A stretch of DNA of 64,000 nucleotides from Burkholderia sp. NRF60-BP8 (lineage in GTDB: Bacteria; Pseudomonadota; Gammaproteobacteria; Burkholderiales; Burkholderiaceae), in contig NZ_CP013372.1 of NCBI RefSeq assembly GCF_001522585.2, positions 2,728,001 to 2,792,000 on the forward strand, in the 5' to 3' direction. The notes below the pieces were generated by a model, which did no database searches, was not told the origin of the DNA, and saw only the letters and a program-made list of their open reading frames with translations. The translations under genes were made by a program, and so were the position numbers. Below, in pieces: positions 56,895 through 64,000 of this stretch (positions are counted from its first letter, which is position 1; each line of letters opens with the position of its first letter).

Positions 56895-57602
56895 TCAGAC
56901 GATCCGCATCGCGCCCGCCCGCTCGAACGCGTGCCGCGCCTGGATCAGGGTCGTGCGCGCCGCGCGCGCGTCACTGGCGACCTGCAGCAGCGGGCCGAGC
57001 TGCGACGGCTGCTTCAGCAGTTCGCGCAGGATCGGCAGGATCGCCGTGCTGCCGTCGTCGCGCAGGCCGGCCGTTGCCGCACGCGGCAGCGTGCGCCACG
57101 CCGGATCGACGATCGCGCGACACACCGCGAACGGCACGCCGCGCGCGGCCGCGAACGCGGCGGCGATGTGCGACTCCATGTCGACGGCCAGCGCGCCTTT
57201 CGCGCGATGCAGCGACGCCTTGTCCTGTTCGCCGACGACCGGCGCACCGACGGCCGCGACCGTGCCGCGCGCGACACGCGCCCACAACGGCGTGTCGTGC
57301 AGCGCGGCGACGAGTCGCGTGCTCCAGCCCGCATCGGTCTCCACGCGGCCGAACGGCCCGTCGATCGCGCTCGCGATCACGAGCGCGCCCGGCGCCAGAT
57401 CCGGCGCGAGGCCGCCCGCCGTGCCGAAGCTGACGATGCCCGCGCAACCGCGCGCGGTCGCGTCGGTCAATGCGCGCTCGAGCCGGTCGGCCCGCGCGGC
57501 GAACACGGCCTCGACGCCGTCGCCGCGCGCGATGCGCGCCTCGAACGCCATCCCCGTCACCGCGATGACGGGCAATGCGCCGTTGTGCCGTGACACGCCC
57601 AC
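56895..57602 (-). CDS. hpnG: Hopanoid nucleoside phosphorylase HpnG
   Basis: The 235-residue protein belongs to the purine-nucleoside phosphorylase/MTA-SAH nucleosidase fold. Motifs include VSFGTAGGLAPDLAPGALVIAS, VDMESHIAAAFAAARGVPFAVCRAIVDPA and the opening VIAVTGMAFEARIA. HpnG removes adenine from adenosylhopane to give ribosylhopane during extended-hopanoid synthesis. Its start lies just 3 bases from the hpnF stop, so the two are coupled. HpnH, which makes adenosylhopane, is not in this window. Confidence 0.9.
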   Translation of the reverse strand: MGVSRHNGALPVIAVTGMAFEARIARGDGVEAVFAARADRLERALTDATARGCAGIVSFGTAGGLAPDLAPGALVIASAIDGPFGRVETDAGWSTRLVAALHDTPLWARVARGTVAAVGAPVVGEQDKASLHRAKGALAVDMESHIAAAFAAARGVPFAVCRAIVDPAWRTLPRAATAGLRDDGSTAILPILRELLKQPSQLGPLLQVASDARAARTTLIQARHAFERAGAMRIV

Positions 57603-57605
57603 GCG

Positions 57606-59579
57606 TTACATCCCGACCGTGACGCGCGTCGCGTTCGCGCGCTTCAGGTTGCGGTAGCGCGCGAGCGCCCACAGCGGGAAGAACTTGCGATAGCCGTGGT
57701 AGCGCAGGTAGAACACGCGCGGGAAGCCGGTCGCGGTGAAGCGCGTCTCGTCCCACAGGCCTTCTTCGTTCTGCCGCGCGACCAGGTAGTCGATCCCGCG
57801 CGCCACGGCCGGGTTGTTCACTTCGCCGGCCGCCATCAGGCCGAGCAGCGCCCACGCCGTCTGCGACGCCGTGCTCGGCGCCTGCTCGAAGCCGCGATAG
57901 TTCAGCTTGTAGCTGTCGCCGTCCTCGCCCCAGCCGCCGTCCTTGTTCTGGATCGACAGCAGCCACTGCGCCGCGCGCTTCATGCGCGGATCGTCCGGCG
58001 TCAGGCCGGCCGCGTTCAGCGAGCACAGCGCGGTCCACGTGCCGTACACGTAGTTCATCCCCCAGCGGCCGTACCAGCTGCCGTCCGGCTCCTGTTCCTT
58101 CAGCATGTAATCGAGCGCGCGGCGAGCCGGCTCGCTGTTCAGCGGCGTCTCGCCGAGCTGCGACAGCATCGACAGGCAGCGGCCCGATACGTCGGCCGTC
58201 GGCGGATCGAGCAGCGCGCCGTGATCGGAGAACGGGATGTTGTTCAGGTAGTACTGCGTGTTTTCCGGTTCGAACGCGCCCCAGCCGCCGTCGCTGCTCT
58301 GCATGCCGACGACCCATTCGCGCGCACGCGCCATCGATTCACGATACGTGTCCGACTGCGTGAGCTTCTGCGCGCGATCCATCGCCATGACCACCACGGC
58401 CGTATCGTCGACGTCCGGGTAATACGCGTTCGCGTACTGGAACGCCCAGCCGCCGGGCCGAACGTGCGGGCGACGCGAGATCCAGTCGCCGCGCACGTCG
58501 AGGATCTGCAGCGGACGCAGCCATTCGAGGCCGCGCAGCACGGCTTCCTGCGCACGCGCATCGCCGGTTTCGAGCAGCGCATGCGCGGCGAGCGACGTGT
58601 CCCATACCGGCGACAGGCACGGCTGGCAATACGCTTCGTCGTCGTGCACGACGAGCAGCTTCTCGACCGACTTGCGCGCGAGCGCGCGGTTCGGATGGTC
58701 TTCCGCATAGCCGAGCACGTCGTACATCATCACCGCGTTGGCCATCGCCGGATAGATCGCGCCGAGGCCATCCTCGCCGTTCAGGCGCTCGTCGACGAAC
58801 GACACGGCCTGACGGATCGCGCGTTCGCGCGTATAGCTCGGGAACAGGCCGTCGACCGCGCGCAGCGCATGGTCGACCACGCGGAAGAACGCGAACCAGC
58901 CGGCGCTCTGGTGCCCCTGGCGCGGCAGCAGCCCGGCGTTGACGGGCGGATCGATGAACAGCTCGTCGATGCGCACGCCGCGCGGGTTCTTCGCGAGCGG
59001 ACGCTTCGCGTTCAGCACCAGCAGCGGCACGATCACGGTGCGCGCCCAGTACGACACTTTCGACAGGTGGAACGGGAACCACTGCGGCAGCAGCATGATC
59101 TCGACCGGCATCATCGGCACCGCGCGCCACGGAATCGCACCGTACAGCGCGAGCTGGATGCGCGTGAACACGTTCGACATCTCGGCGCCGCCCATCGCAT
59201 GGATGGCCTTGCGCGCGCGCTGCATGTGCTCGGCGTTCTCGTCGTCGCCGATCACCTTCAGCGCGAAATACGCCTTCACGCTCGCGCTGATGTTCGGCGC
59301 GCCATCGGTGAACAGCGGCCAGCCGCCGTCGGCCTGCTGGATGCGGCGCAGATATTTGCCGATCTTCCGTTCGAGCTCGAGGTTCGGCGTCTCGCCAAGA
59401 TAGTGGACGAGCAGCACGTATTCGGCGGGAATCGTCGAATCGGCTTCGAGTTCGTAGACCCAGTGCCCGTCCGGTTGCTGGGCGGCCAGCAGCGCGTCGG
59501 TCGCACGCGCGACAGCCGCGTCGACGCCGGCCGGCACGGCGCCGGCGGACAAGGTAGCCATTTCGGTGAGATCGTTCAT
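57606..59579 (-). CDS. hpnF: Squalene-hopene cyclase
   Basis: The 657-residue monotopic membrane enzyme (also called Shc) cyclises squalene to hopene and diplopterol. The catalytic acid motif DVDD is at 389-392 in YYPDVDDTAVVVM. Several QW repeats are visible (QQADGGWPLF, QSSDGGWGAF, QEPDGSWYGRWG, QNKDGGWGED, QNEEGLWDE), as is the CQPCLSPVWDTSL segment. Length matches bacterial cyclases. It sits between hpnE and hpnG in one minus-strand operon. Confidence 0.96.
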   Translation of the reverse strand: MNDLTEMATLSAGAVPAGVDAAVARATDALLAAQQPDGHWVYELEADSTIPAEYVLLVHYLGETPNLELERKIGKYLRRIQQADGGWPLFTDGAPNISASVKAYFALKVIGDDENAEHMQRARKAIHAMGGAEMSNVFTRIQLALYGAIPWRAVPMMPVEIMLLPQWFPFHLSKVSYWARTVIVPLLVLNAKRPLAKNPRGVRIDELFIDPPVNAGLLPRQGHQSAGWFAFFRVVDHALRAVDGLFPSYTRERAIRQAVSFVDERLNGEDGLGAIYPAMANAVMMYDVLGYAEDHPNRALARKSVEKLLVVHDDEAYCQPCLSPVWDTSLAAHALLETGDARAQEAVLRGLEWLRPLQILDVRGDWISRRPHVRPGGWAFQYANAYYPDVDDTAVVVMAMDRAQKLTQSDTYRESMARAREWVVGMQSSDGGWGAFEPENTQYYLNNIPFSDHGALLDPPTADVSGRCLSMLSQLGETPLNSEPARRALDYMLKEQEPDGSWYGRWGMNYVYGTWTALCSLNAAGLTPDDPRMKRAAQWLLSIQNKDGGWGEDGDSYKLNYRGFEQAPSTASQTAWALLGLMAAGEVNNPAVARGIDYLVARQNEEGLWDETRFTATGFPRVFYLRYHGYRKFFPLWALARYRNLKRANATRVTVGM

Positions 59580-59591
59580 CGGTCCCTCTGT

Positions 59592-60845
59592 TTATTGCGT
59601 CTGGAGCACGTCCGCGGCCAGCTGGCCGGAACGGATCGCGCCCTCGATCGTGGCGGGCAAGCCGGTGGCAATCCAGTCGCCCGCGAGTACAAGATTGGTC
59701 CAGCGCGTGCGCACGGCCGGCCGTTTCATTTCCTGCGACGGCACCGCCGCAAAGCCCGCGCGCGGCTCGACGACGAGCTGCCACGCGGGGATGGTTTCCG
59801 GGTTCGCGCCGCTCACGCGTGCGACGTCTTCCCAGATGCGTCGCGCGAGTGTGTCGCGCGGCAGGTCGAGCCAGCGGCCCGCATCGCGGATCGTCGCCGC
59901 GAGCAGACCGTCGCCGGTCCGCACCGCATCGACGACACCGTTGACGACGGTCGTCTGCAGCGAATCGCCGGCCGGCTTCTCGAGCGCGAAATACGCGGTC
60001 ACGACCGCGCTGAACGTATCGGGCGCGGCGAGCTCGGGCACGAGCGGCTGCGCGACTTCGGGCGGCACGGCCAGCACGACCGCGTCGCCCGGCGCGAGAT
60101 CGATGCGCTCGCCGCCGACCGACACCGCATCCACCGCATTGCCGTGCGCGCCGAATTCGAACGCGTCGAGCCGCGAATTCAGGCGGATCTGCGCACCGCC
60201 GTGCTGCAGCATCCGCAGCGCCGGTTCGACGAACGCGCTGCCGAGCCCGCGACGCGCGACGAGCGGACGGCAGCCGGGCCCGCCCGCCGCAAACGTGCCG
60301 CACAGCGCGGCACGCGCGAGTTCGGCGCTCGCGTGGCGCGGCTCGATATTCAGCACCCCGACGAAAAACGGCCGCAGCCAGCGATCCCACAGCACGCCGT
60401 CGCATCGCATCGTCTGCGCGAGCGAGCGGCCCGTGCGCGCGAACGCGAGCGGCGCGAGCGCGAGGTAGTCGAGCGGCGTCGTGCCCGGCGCGCGCGACGC
60501 GGCATCGAACAGCCACGACGGCCAGCGGCCGTTGCCGAAACGCAGCGTCCAGCGCTGCTGCGACGCGATGTCCACAACCGGGCATTCAGCCAGCGCGGGC
60601 CCCGCGAGCTGATCGGCCGCGCCGATCGCGCGCAGGTAGCGCTGCGTCGCGGGCTGTCCCGCGAAAACCGTGTGCAGCCCGCTGTCGAGCGTCGTGTTCA
60701 GCGTCCCGTCGAACCACGAGCGGCAGCGGCCGCCCGCGTGTGCGTGCGCGTCGTGCAGCACGATGCGCCGCCCGCGACGTTGCAGTTCGACCGCGGCCGA
60801 CAGACCCGCGAGTCCTGCGCCGATCACGTGGACGGTTCTGGGCAT
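59592..60845 (-). CDS. hpnE: Hydroxysqualene dehydroxylase HpnE (FAD-dependent)
   Basis: The 417-residue amine-oxidase/desaturase-fold protein begins with the FAD-binding loop VIGAGLAGLSAAVELQRRGRRIVLHDA. Other family features are GGRCRSWFD and the C-terminal FAD motif LAGDWIATGLPATIEGAIRSG. HpnE reduces hydroxysqualene to squalene. The start lies 13 bases after the hpnD stop and the end 12 bases before hpnF, so it is part of the hpnDEFG operon. Confidence 0.93.
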   Translation of the reverse strand: MPRTVHVIGAGLAGLSAAVELQRRGRRIVLHDAHAHAGGRCRSWFDGTLNTTLDSGLHTVFAGQPATQRYLRAIGAADQLAGPALAECPVVDIASQQRWTLRFGNGRWPSWLFDAASRAPGTTPLDYLALAPLAFARTGRSLAQTMRCDGVLWDRWLRPFFVGVLNIEPRHASAELARAALCGTFAAGGPGCRPLVARRGLGSAFVEPALRMLQHGGAQIRLNSRLDAFEFGAHGNAVDAVSVGGERIDLAPGDAVVLAVPPEVAQPLVPELAAPDTFSAVVTAYFALEKPAGDSLQTTVVNGVVDAVRTGDGLLAATIRDAGRWLDLPRDTLARRIWEDVARVSGANPETIPAWQLVVEPRAGFAAVPSQEMKRPAVRTRWTNLVLAGDWIATGLPATIEGAIRSGQLAADVLQTQ

Positions 60846-60858
60846 CGCGTCGGTCGAC

Positions 60859-61707
60859 TCAGAACAGCGCGTAGCGCGCGGCGATCATCAGCATGCGCGC
60901 CTTCGGCTTGCGCAGCGGCGCGCGCGGCGCGGCAAAGCCGCGTGCGATCGCGGCGTCGAGAATGCAGCGATACGCGCCCGACATGATGCGCGGCGCCTTC
61001 ACCTGCGCACGCGGGCAGGTGTCCATCACCGCGTCGGCCTGACGGAAGTGCTCGAGCGCGCGCTCGACGAGCGTCGCGCACACGCGCGGCAGCGCCGGAT
61101 CGCGCACGATCGTCGCCGGATCGGTGATCGCGATGCCTTCGCGCGCGAGCAGTTCGCGCGGCAGGTAGCACCGGTTGATCGCCGCGTCGTCGTCGATGTC
61201 GCGCAGGATGTTCGTCAGTTGCAGCGCGCGGCCGAGGTGGTGCGACAGCGCGATCCCTTCGGCTTCCGGCATCCCGAAAATGCGCACCGACAGCCGGCCG
61301 GCCGCGCTCGCCACGCGATCGCAGAAGAGGTCGAGCGTCGGTTCGTCGGGCGCGCAGATGTCTTGCTCCGCGTCCATCGCCATGCCGTCGATCATCGCGT
61401 GGAAATCGGCGCGCTGCAGGTTGAACGCGCGGATCTCGCGATCGAGCGCGGCCAGGTGGCGCGGGGGGCGCCCGGCGAAGCATGCGTCGATGTCCGCGCG
61501 CCAGCGATCGAGGCCCGCGTTGCGCTCGGCGCGCGGCAGGTCGCTGTCGGCGATGTCGTCGACCGCGCGGCAAAACGCGTAGACCTGGAACATCGCATCG
61601 CGCTGCGCGGCCGGCAGGATGCGCATCGCCAGATAGAAGGAGCTGCCCGATGTGACGGCAGCGGCGTCGGTTTCTTGTTCGTCCACGACGGAATGGGAAA
61701 CGGCCAA
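60859..61707 (-). CDS. hpnD: Presqualene diphosphate synthase HpnD
   Basis: The enzyme joins two farnesyl diphosphates to presqualene diphosphate. The trans-isoprenyl synthase motifs are YAFCRAVDDIADSD (first Asp-rich) and QLTNILRDIDDDAAINRCYLP (second), with SSFYLAMRILP at the start and MDAEQD between. I place the start at TTG 61707 because GTGGAG lies six bases before it; a GTG at 61731 in the same frame is possible but has no ribosome site. The chain is 282 residues from TTG. It heads hpnDEFG. The partner HpnC is not adjacent. Confidence 0.92.
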   Translation of the reverse strand: MAVSHSVVDEQETDAAAVTSGSSFYLAMRILPAAQRDAMFQVYAFCRAVDDIADSDLPRAERNAGLDRWRADIDACFAGRPPRHLAALDREIRAFNLQRADFHAMIDGMAMDAEQDICAPDEPTLDLFCDRVASAAGRLSVRIFGMPEAEGIALSHHLGRALQLTNILRDIDDDAAINRCYLPRELLAREGIAITDPATIVRDPALPRVCATLVERALEHFRQADAVMDTCPRAQVKAPRIMSGAYRCILDAAIARGFAAPRAPLRKPKARMLMIAARYALF

Positions 61708-61852
61708 GACGAGCTCCACGGAGACACCCACGCGGGGCGATTGAAGAAGCCATGCCCGGCTGGGATGGTCAGGGCGTCAAATGCGTGCGAGATATGCGAA
61801 CGATCGACGCAGACAGGCACAAATTACCGGCCGGAAGCCGGAATTGGCCGAA

Positions 61853-61861
61853 AGTATAGCA
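61853..61861 (-). promoter_or_regulatory. Extended -10 promoter for hpnDEFG
   Basis: On the minus strand TGCTATACT has the TGn extension before TATACT, which can replace a good -35. It lies about 146-155 bases before the hpnD start. The same TATACTT core precedes hpnM and hpnN. Confidence 0.45.
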
Positions 61862-61964
61862 ATCTTTGAAGTTCGATGGCGGACACGCGCCAGGTGGGGC
61901 GGGGTGCCGAGCGCCGTCTGGCGCGCGTGCGGCCCGCTTTGGCGAACGAACGCCGCGCGGCGCG

Positions 61965-62297
61965 TCAGCCGTACACGATGTCGCGCTGCAGATCGAGCGC
62001 GATGAGCCCCATTTCGCGGGTGAGCTGCAGCATCGAGCGGCGCTCGAGGCGCGAGCCCATGAAGCTCGTCACGCGGCCGTCGGGCTCGGCGGTGAACTGG
62101 AAAACCGCGCCGCCCGTGCCGAACCACGCGCCCGGCACGTCGGGCGATTCCTGCCAGTCGATCTGTTCGAACACCCGCGCGATGCCCGCGCGCACCTGGT
62201 CGCCCGGGCCGATCGGCGGCGCGACGTCGCCCAGATCGTCGAGCGAATAGGGGCCGGGTTTGTTCGGCTTCCGGTAGAAGAGATAGTCGACGTTCAT
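61965..62297 (-). CDS. Hypothetical protein, possibly adhesin- or fold-unknown beta/alpha protein
   Basis: I do not recognise this 110-residue soluble protein. It opens MNVDYLFYRKPNKPGPYSLDDLGDV and has a central stretch DVPGAWFGTGGAVFQFTAEPDGRVTSFMGSRLERRSMLQLTREMGLIALDLQRD that looks like two or three strands followed by a helix. There is no signal peptide. A stop-to-start gap of 257 bases separates it from hpnD, so it is probably not part of the hopanoid operon. It diverges from the hydrolase gene. No function is proposed. Confidence 0.6.
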   Translation of the reverse strand: MNVDYLFYRKPNKPGPYSLDDLGDVAPPIGPGDQVRAGIARVFEQIDWQESPDVPGAWFGTGGAVFQFTAEPDGRVTSFMGSRLERRSMLQLTREMGLIALDLQRDIVYG

Positions 62298-62488
62298 GGG
62301 GCGCAATCGCAGGCAAAGCAACAAATTAGCGCGCTTCGGCACAAATTCAAATCGGATCCGGACGAAATGTCGCCTGCGCGACACAACGGGACGGTTCGTT
62401 GCCGGTCGGGAAACGTGGGCGCGCGATCGCGTCTCGATGCCGGCGGGTTCGTCTAAGATGACACCTTTCTCGAAAAAATACGGACACC

Positions 62489-63373
62489 ATGGAGACGAAC
62501 GCCCCCGCCACCCCGCAGTCCGATCATCCCGTTTTCGTGCTCGTGCACGGCGCGTGGCATGGCGCGTGGTGCTACGCCCACGTGGCGGCCGCGCTCGCCG
62601 CGCGCGGCTACCTGTCGATCGCGCGCGACCTGCCCGCGCACGGCATCCATGCCCGCTTTCCCGCGTCGTATCTCGCACGGCCGCTCGACAAGGACGCGTT
62701 CGGCGCCGAGCCGTCGCCGGTCGCGAACACGACGCTCGACGACTACGCGACGCAGGTGATGCAGGCCGTCGACGACGCGTACGCGCTCGGCCGCGGCAAG
62801 GTCGTGCTGGTCGGGCACAGCATGGGCGGCCTCGCGATCACCGCGGCGGCCGAACGCGCGCCGGAGAAGATCGCGAAGCTCGTCTATCTCGCGGCGTTCA
62901 TGCCCGCGTCCGGCGTGCCGGGCCTCGACTACGTGCGCGCGCCGGAAAACCGGGGCGAGCTGCTCGGCCCGCTGATGCTCGCGAGCCCGCGCGCGGCCGG
63001 TGCGCTGCGCATCGATCCGCACAGCGGCGACGCCGCGTATCGCGAATCGATGCAGCGCGCGCTGTACGAAGACGTGTCGCAGGCCGACTTCGACGCGGTC
63101 GCGAACCTGATGAGCTGCGACGTGCCGGCCACGCCGTTCGCGACCGCGATCCCGACGAGCGCCGCACGGTGGGGCGCGCTCGACCGCCACTACATCAAGT
63201 GCCTGCAGGATCGCGTGATCCTGCCCGCGCTGCAGCAGCGCTTCATCGACGAAGCCGACGCGTTCGCGCCCGGCAACCCGACCCACGTGCACCAGCTCGA
63301 CAGCAGTCATTCGCCGTTCGTGTCGCAGCCGGCCGTGCTGGCCGGCGTGCTCGCCGACATCGCGAAAAGCTGA
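62489..63373 (+). CDS. Alpha/beta hydrolase (plant methyl-ester esterase-like)
   Basis: The 294-residue cytoplasmic protein has an oxyanion loop FVLVHGAWHGAWCY, the nucleophile elbow VLVGHSMGGLAI (Ser near 111) and the C-terminal histidine in VHQLDSSHSPFVSQPAVLAGVL. The HGAWHGAW opening and the SSHSPF end resemble the methyl-salicylate/methyl-jasmonate esterase and hydroxynitrile-lyase group. A short carboxylic ester or a related small molecule is the likely substrate. Neighbours give no clue. Confidence 0.85.
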   Translation: METNAPATPQSDHPVFVLVHGAWHGAWCYAHVAAALAARGYLSIARDLPAHGIHARFPASYLARPLDKDAFGAEPSPVANTTLDDYATQVMQAVDDAYALGRGKVVLVGHSMGGLAITAAAERAPEKIAKLVYLAAFMPASGVPGLDYVRAPENRGELLGPLMLASPRAAGALRIDPHSGDAAYRESMQRALYEDVSQADFDAVANLMSCDVPATPFATAIPTSAARWGALDRHYIKCLQDRVILPALQQRFIDEADAFAPGNPTHVHQLDSSHSPFVSQPAVLAGVLADIAKS

Positions 63374-63392
63374 GCGGGACGGGCGCGCTCGG

Positions 63393-64000
63393 TCAGGCGT
63401 ACGCGACCGACCGATCGCGCCCGAGCCGTTTCGCACGATAGAGCGCGGCGTCGGCTTCGTTGACGAGCACGTCGCAGGTCAACGCGCCGGCTTTCGCGCA
63501 CGCGGCGCCGACGCTCGCCGTGACCGGCACGCCGACGCCCTCGGCATCGACCGGCATGCTGCCGATCGCCTCGCGGACCTTGTCGGCCACCCGCATCGCC
63601 TCGTCGAGATTCGTGCACGGCAGCAGCAGCGCGAATTCCTCGCCGCCGAAACGGCCGAACGTATCCTGTGCGCGCACGATCGACGCGACCCGGCGCGCCG
63701 TCTCGCGCAGCACGGCGTCGCCGGCCGCATGCCCGAAGCGGTCGTTGATCGTCTTGAAGTGGTCGAGGTCGAACAGCAGCACCGACAGGTCGCCGCCGTA
63801 GCGCTGCCAGCGCAGGAATTCGTCGCCGAGCCGCGCCTCGAAGAAGCGCCGGTTCGCGATGCCGGTCAGCCCGTCGCGATTCGCGTGTTCGCGCAGCTTC
63901 GCGACCGCTTCCTCGCGCTCTCTTTGCATCACGCTCACGTGCGTGACGTCCGAGATCGTCACGCACACGGCCTCGACGTCGCGGCCGCGCGTGAGCGGCA
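63393..64000 (-). CDS. Diguanylate cyclase, C-terminal part (start outside window)
   Basis: The gene runs off the right edge. The visible part begins in what looks like the end of a PAS-type sensor (VEAVCVTISDVTHVSVMQRERE) and continues through a coiled linker into a full GGDEF domain: DGLTGIANRRFF, LLFDLDHFKTINDRFGHAAGD, then the active-site motif FGGEEF and YRAKRLGRDR. An inhibitory RAQD lies five residues before GGEEF. It should synthesise cyclic di-GMP. Domain content upstream is unknown. Confidence 0.92.
   Translation of the reverse strand, partial: PLTRGRDVEAVCVTISDVTHVSVMQREREEAVAKLREHANRDGLTGIANRRFFEARLGDEFLRWQRYGGDLSVLLFDLDHFKTINDRFGHAAGDAVLRETARRVASIVRAQDTFGRFGGEEFALLLPCTNLDEAMRVADKVREAIGSMPVDAEGVGVPVTASVGAACAKAGALTCDVLVNEADAALYRAKRLGRDRSVAYA

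Noticed and set aside
61732..61964. Possible hpnC remnant upstream of hpnD
   Set aside because: No frame shows prenyl-synthase motifs. The stretch holds only the hpnD leader and promoter.

Overview
The window is high-GC, tightly packed bacterial DNA that looks like Burkholderia, most likely the Burkholderia cepacia complex and probably one of its accessory-rich secondary replicons. This rests on base composition, codon use, the trimeric-porin families, a ferulate catabolic set, an oxidative L-arabinose set, hopanoid (hpn) genes and a Tae4-type type VI effector. I saw no rRNA, tRNA or CRISPR array.

Layout. (1) 2-3884: the end of a class III aminotransferase, then an M20 amidohydrolase and diaminopropionate ammonia-lyase pair divergent from an Lrp/AsnC regulator. 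(2) 3948-13393, minus strand: a hydroxycinnamate (ferulate) module. A MarR regulator is followed by ech-vdh-fcs, which convert ferulate via feruloyl-CoA to vanillin and vanillate, and then by an MFS transporter, a porin and a tannase/feruloyl esterase lipoprotein. Two matching palindromes (8238-8252 and 12692-12712) mark the two transcription units as one regulon. (3) 13572-24681: an L-arabinose/galactose oxidative module with lactonase, AraFGH-type ABC importer, sugar dehydrogenase, 2-keto-3-deoxy-arabonate dehydratase, MFS carrier and arabonate dehydratase, with a divergent LysR regulator. A tandem hairpin-rich repeat fills 21555-21790.

(4) 24700-31548: OsmC/GntR pair, BON protein, porin, an exported GH1 glucosidase with a TetR regulator, and a LacI regulator. 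(5) 31738-38092, plus strand: ABC ATPase, GH42 beta-galactosidase, binding protein and two permeases, behind a perfect 20-bp LacI-type operator and ended by a strong terminator. (6) 38316-44386: NTF2-like protein, LysR regulator, small unknown protein, RhlE helicase, a GlcG/HbpS-like gene fragment and malate synthase G. (7) 44953-48741: a Cache-domain diguanylate cyclase and a Cache-type histidine kinase/LuxR response regulator pair. (8) 48950-50677: a lower-GC islet with PAAR protein, Tae4 amidase, a two-helix 75-residue protein in the usual immunity position, and a possibly decayed membrane-protein gene.

(9) 50793-61707: the hopanoid locus. hpnM diverges from hpnN-mlaA, and hpnD-hpnE-hpnF-hpnG converges on them. 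An IS3-family element (55377-56827) sits in the loop of the terminator between the two converging units. (10) 61965-64000: a small unknown protein, an alpha/beta hydrolase and a truncated diguanylate cyclase.

The window thus joins plant-derived carbon use (ferulate, arabinose, beta-galactosides), envelope remodelling (hopanoids, MlaA) and one antibacterial effector islet. The most likely undescribed points are the non-canonical Tae4 immunity candidate, the two-operator ferulate regulon and the HpnN-MlaA coupling.
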